Assembly (NCBI GenBank): GCA_018609665.1
Contig: JAHENN010000022.1
Span: forward strand, 1 to 5,894
Direction of reading: 5' to 3'
Length of the DNA stretch: 5,894 nt
From: Haloarculaceae archaeon
GTDB taxonomy: Archaea; Halobacteriota; Halobacteria; Halobacteriales; Haloarculaceae
Shown: one piece after another, positions 5,257-5,894 of the stretch
Position numbering within the stretch: the first letter of the stretch is position 1
Layout of the letters: every line of letters starts with the position of its first letter
Program-made: the position numbers and the translations under genes
Notes under the pieces: generated by a model
Databases searched by the model: none
What the model was told of the DNA's origin: nothing
What the model saw: only the letters and a program-made list of their open reading frames with translations

Positions 5257-5266
5257 TCTCCGGAGA
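5257..5266. repeat. 10-base perfect palindrome TCTCCGGAGA
   Basis: A perfect palindrome 13 bases after the stop codon of the regulator gene and about 125 bases before hemC. It could be a dimer-binding site or form a short hairpin in the regulator's 3' end. One palindrome of this size is not unlikely by chance in 146 bases. Confidence 0.3.
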
Positions 5267-5278
5267 ACGGCGCGACGA

Positions 5279-5894
5279 TCAGGCGCGGGCCTCGGCCCGC
5301 TCGCGGATGAGGTCGCCGAGTTCCTCGGCGTCGTCGATGTTCTCCATCTCCTCGCGCTCGATGAGGGCGGTACCCTCGACAGAATCCTGGCGGGCGCGCT
5401 CGACGACGTACACCGACCGCGTGCGGGTGACGTGGCCGACCGACGACATGATGCGGGCGCGCTTCTCGGCGGTGCGGTTGAACTCCGAGTGGCCGGTGAG
5501 TACCTTCTGGTCGCCCTCCTCGTCCTCGCTGACGGCCTTGAACGGCGCGCGAACGGTCGGGTGGACGTCGAAGCCTACCCGCGTCAGCACCGTGATCAGG
5601 TGGGCGTCGTCGGGGTCGGCCTCGGCCTCTTCGGGGTCGTCGACGTCGTCGCGGACCTCCTCGGCGCCGTCGAGGACGCTGACCGGGCTGGCCAGCGGCC
5701 GGTCGAAGATCTCCTCCAGCTCGGCGGCGACGTCGACGCTGGCGCTCATGCCGTCCTCGTACTTCGAGACGGTGCGGCGGGAGACGCCCAGCTCGCTGGC
5801 GAGCCGGCCGAGCGACCACTCCCGGTCGGAGCGGACGTCCGACAGCAGCTCGCCGTCGATGTTGACGTACAGCCCCCCCGGGGCCGCGTAGATG
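5279..5894 (-). CDS. Archaeal HTH-type transcriptional regulator (COG1395-like), C-terminal part, runs off right edge
   Basis: The reading frame is open from the right edge (first full codon at 5893) to the TGA at 5279, giving 204 residues of a longer protein. The ATG at 5749 is internal, because the frame upstream of it encodes the rest of a Cro/cI-type helix-turn-helix, WSLGRLASELGVSRRTVSKY (visible residues 26-45), followed by EDG. Ahead of it is GGLYVNIDGELLSDVRS (6-22). After it come an acidic linker (DDVDDPEEAEADPDDAH) and a conserved C-terminal domain with LITVLTRVGFDV and TGHSEFNRTAEKRARIMSSV. This arrangement matches my recollection of the archaeal putative HTH regulators of COG1395, usually about 300-320 residues, so roughly the first 110 are missing. 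Target genes are unknown. It lies upstream of hemC in the same direction but is separated by 146 bases and a hairpin, so control of hemC is only a possibility. It could be an alternative HTH family with a similar C-terminal domain. Confidence 0.85.
   Translation of the reverse strand, partial: IYAAPGGLYVNIDGELLSDVRSDREWSLGRLASELGVSRRTVSKYEDGMSASVDVAAELEEIFDRPLASPVSVLDGAEEVRDDVDDPEEAEADPDDAHLITVLTRVGFDVHPTVRAPFKAVSEDEEGDQKVLTGHSEFNRTAEKRARIMSSVGHVTRTRSVYVVERARQDSVEGTALIEREEMENIDDAEELGDLIRERAEARA

Noticed and set aside
4347..5891. A 514-codon open frame on the plus strand antisense to hemC and the regulator gene
   Set aside because: Its product is low-complexity, rich in Arg, Ser and Ala, with no recognisable motif. 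It lies over two genes with clear family motifs on the other strand. Long antisense open frames are expected in GC-rich haloarchaeal DNA.

Overview
The window looks like chromosomal DNA of a halophilic archaeon (class Halobacteria). It is very GC-rich. The encoded proteins are loaded with Asp and Glu. Several genes have an archaeal TATA box about 25-28 bases before the start codon, which implies leaderless mRNAs. The protein families also match well-known haloarchaeal versions. This assignment is inference from sequence character; no marker gene such as rRNA is present.

Every supported gene is on the minus strand, so transcription runs from high to low coordinates. From the right edge: (1) the C-terminal two thirds of an archaeal helix-turn-helix regulator that runs off the window (5279-5894); (2) an intergenic region of 146 bases with palindromes and a candidate promoter; (3) a tetrapyrrole cluster, hemC (4071-5132), cobA (3301-4074) and hemD (2524-3243), in which hemC and cobA overlap by four bases (ATGA); (4) a DHH/DHHA1-family RecJ-like nuclease or phosphoesterase (1037-2455) with its own clear TATA box; (5) a 265-base intergenic region with a nested hairpin and, next to arsR, a promoter/operator; (6) an arsenic-resistance pair, arsR (373-771) and the N-terminal part of an ACR3 arsenite efflux permease (1-380), overlapping by eight bases and running off the left edge.

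The tetrapyrrole genes encode consecutive reactions: HemC makes hydroxymethylbilane from porphobilinogen, HemD closes it to uroporphyrinogen III, and CobA methylates that to precorrin-2, the branch point to siroheme, cobalamin and the archaeal siroheme-dependent heme route. The ars genes form a sensor-pump pair: ArsR should release the promoter when it binds arsenite, and ACR3 should then export it. The RecJ-like protein is a separate DNA/RNA metabolism gene.

I see no CRISPR array, insertion sequence, tRNA, rRNA or clear new system. The points most worth a second look are the Cys/His-rich cytosolic tail on ACR3, the ArsR-type palindrome placed on the TATA box, the roughly 45-residue insertion in HemC, and the nested hairpin after the RecJ-like gene.
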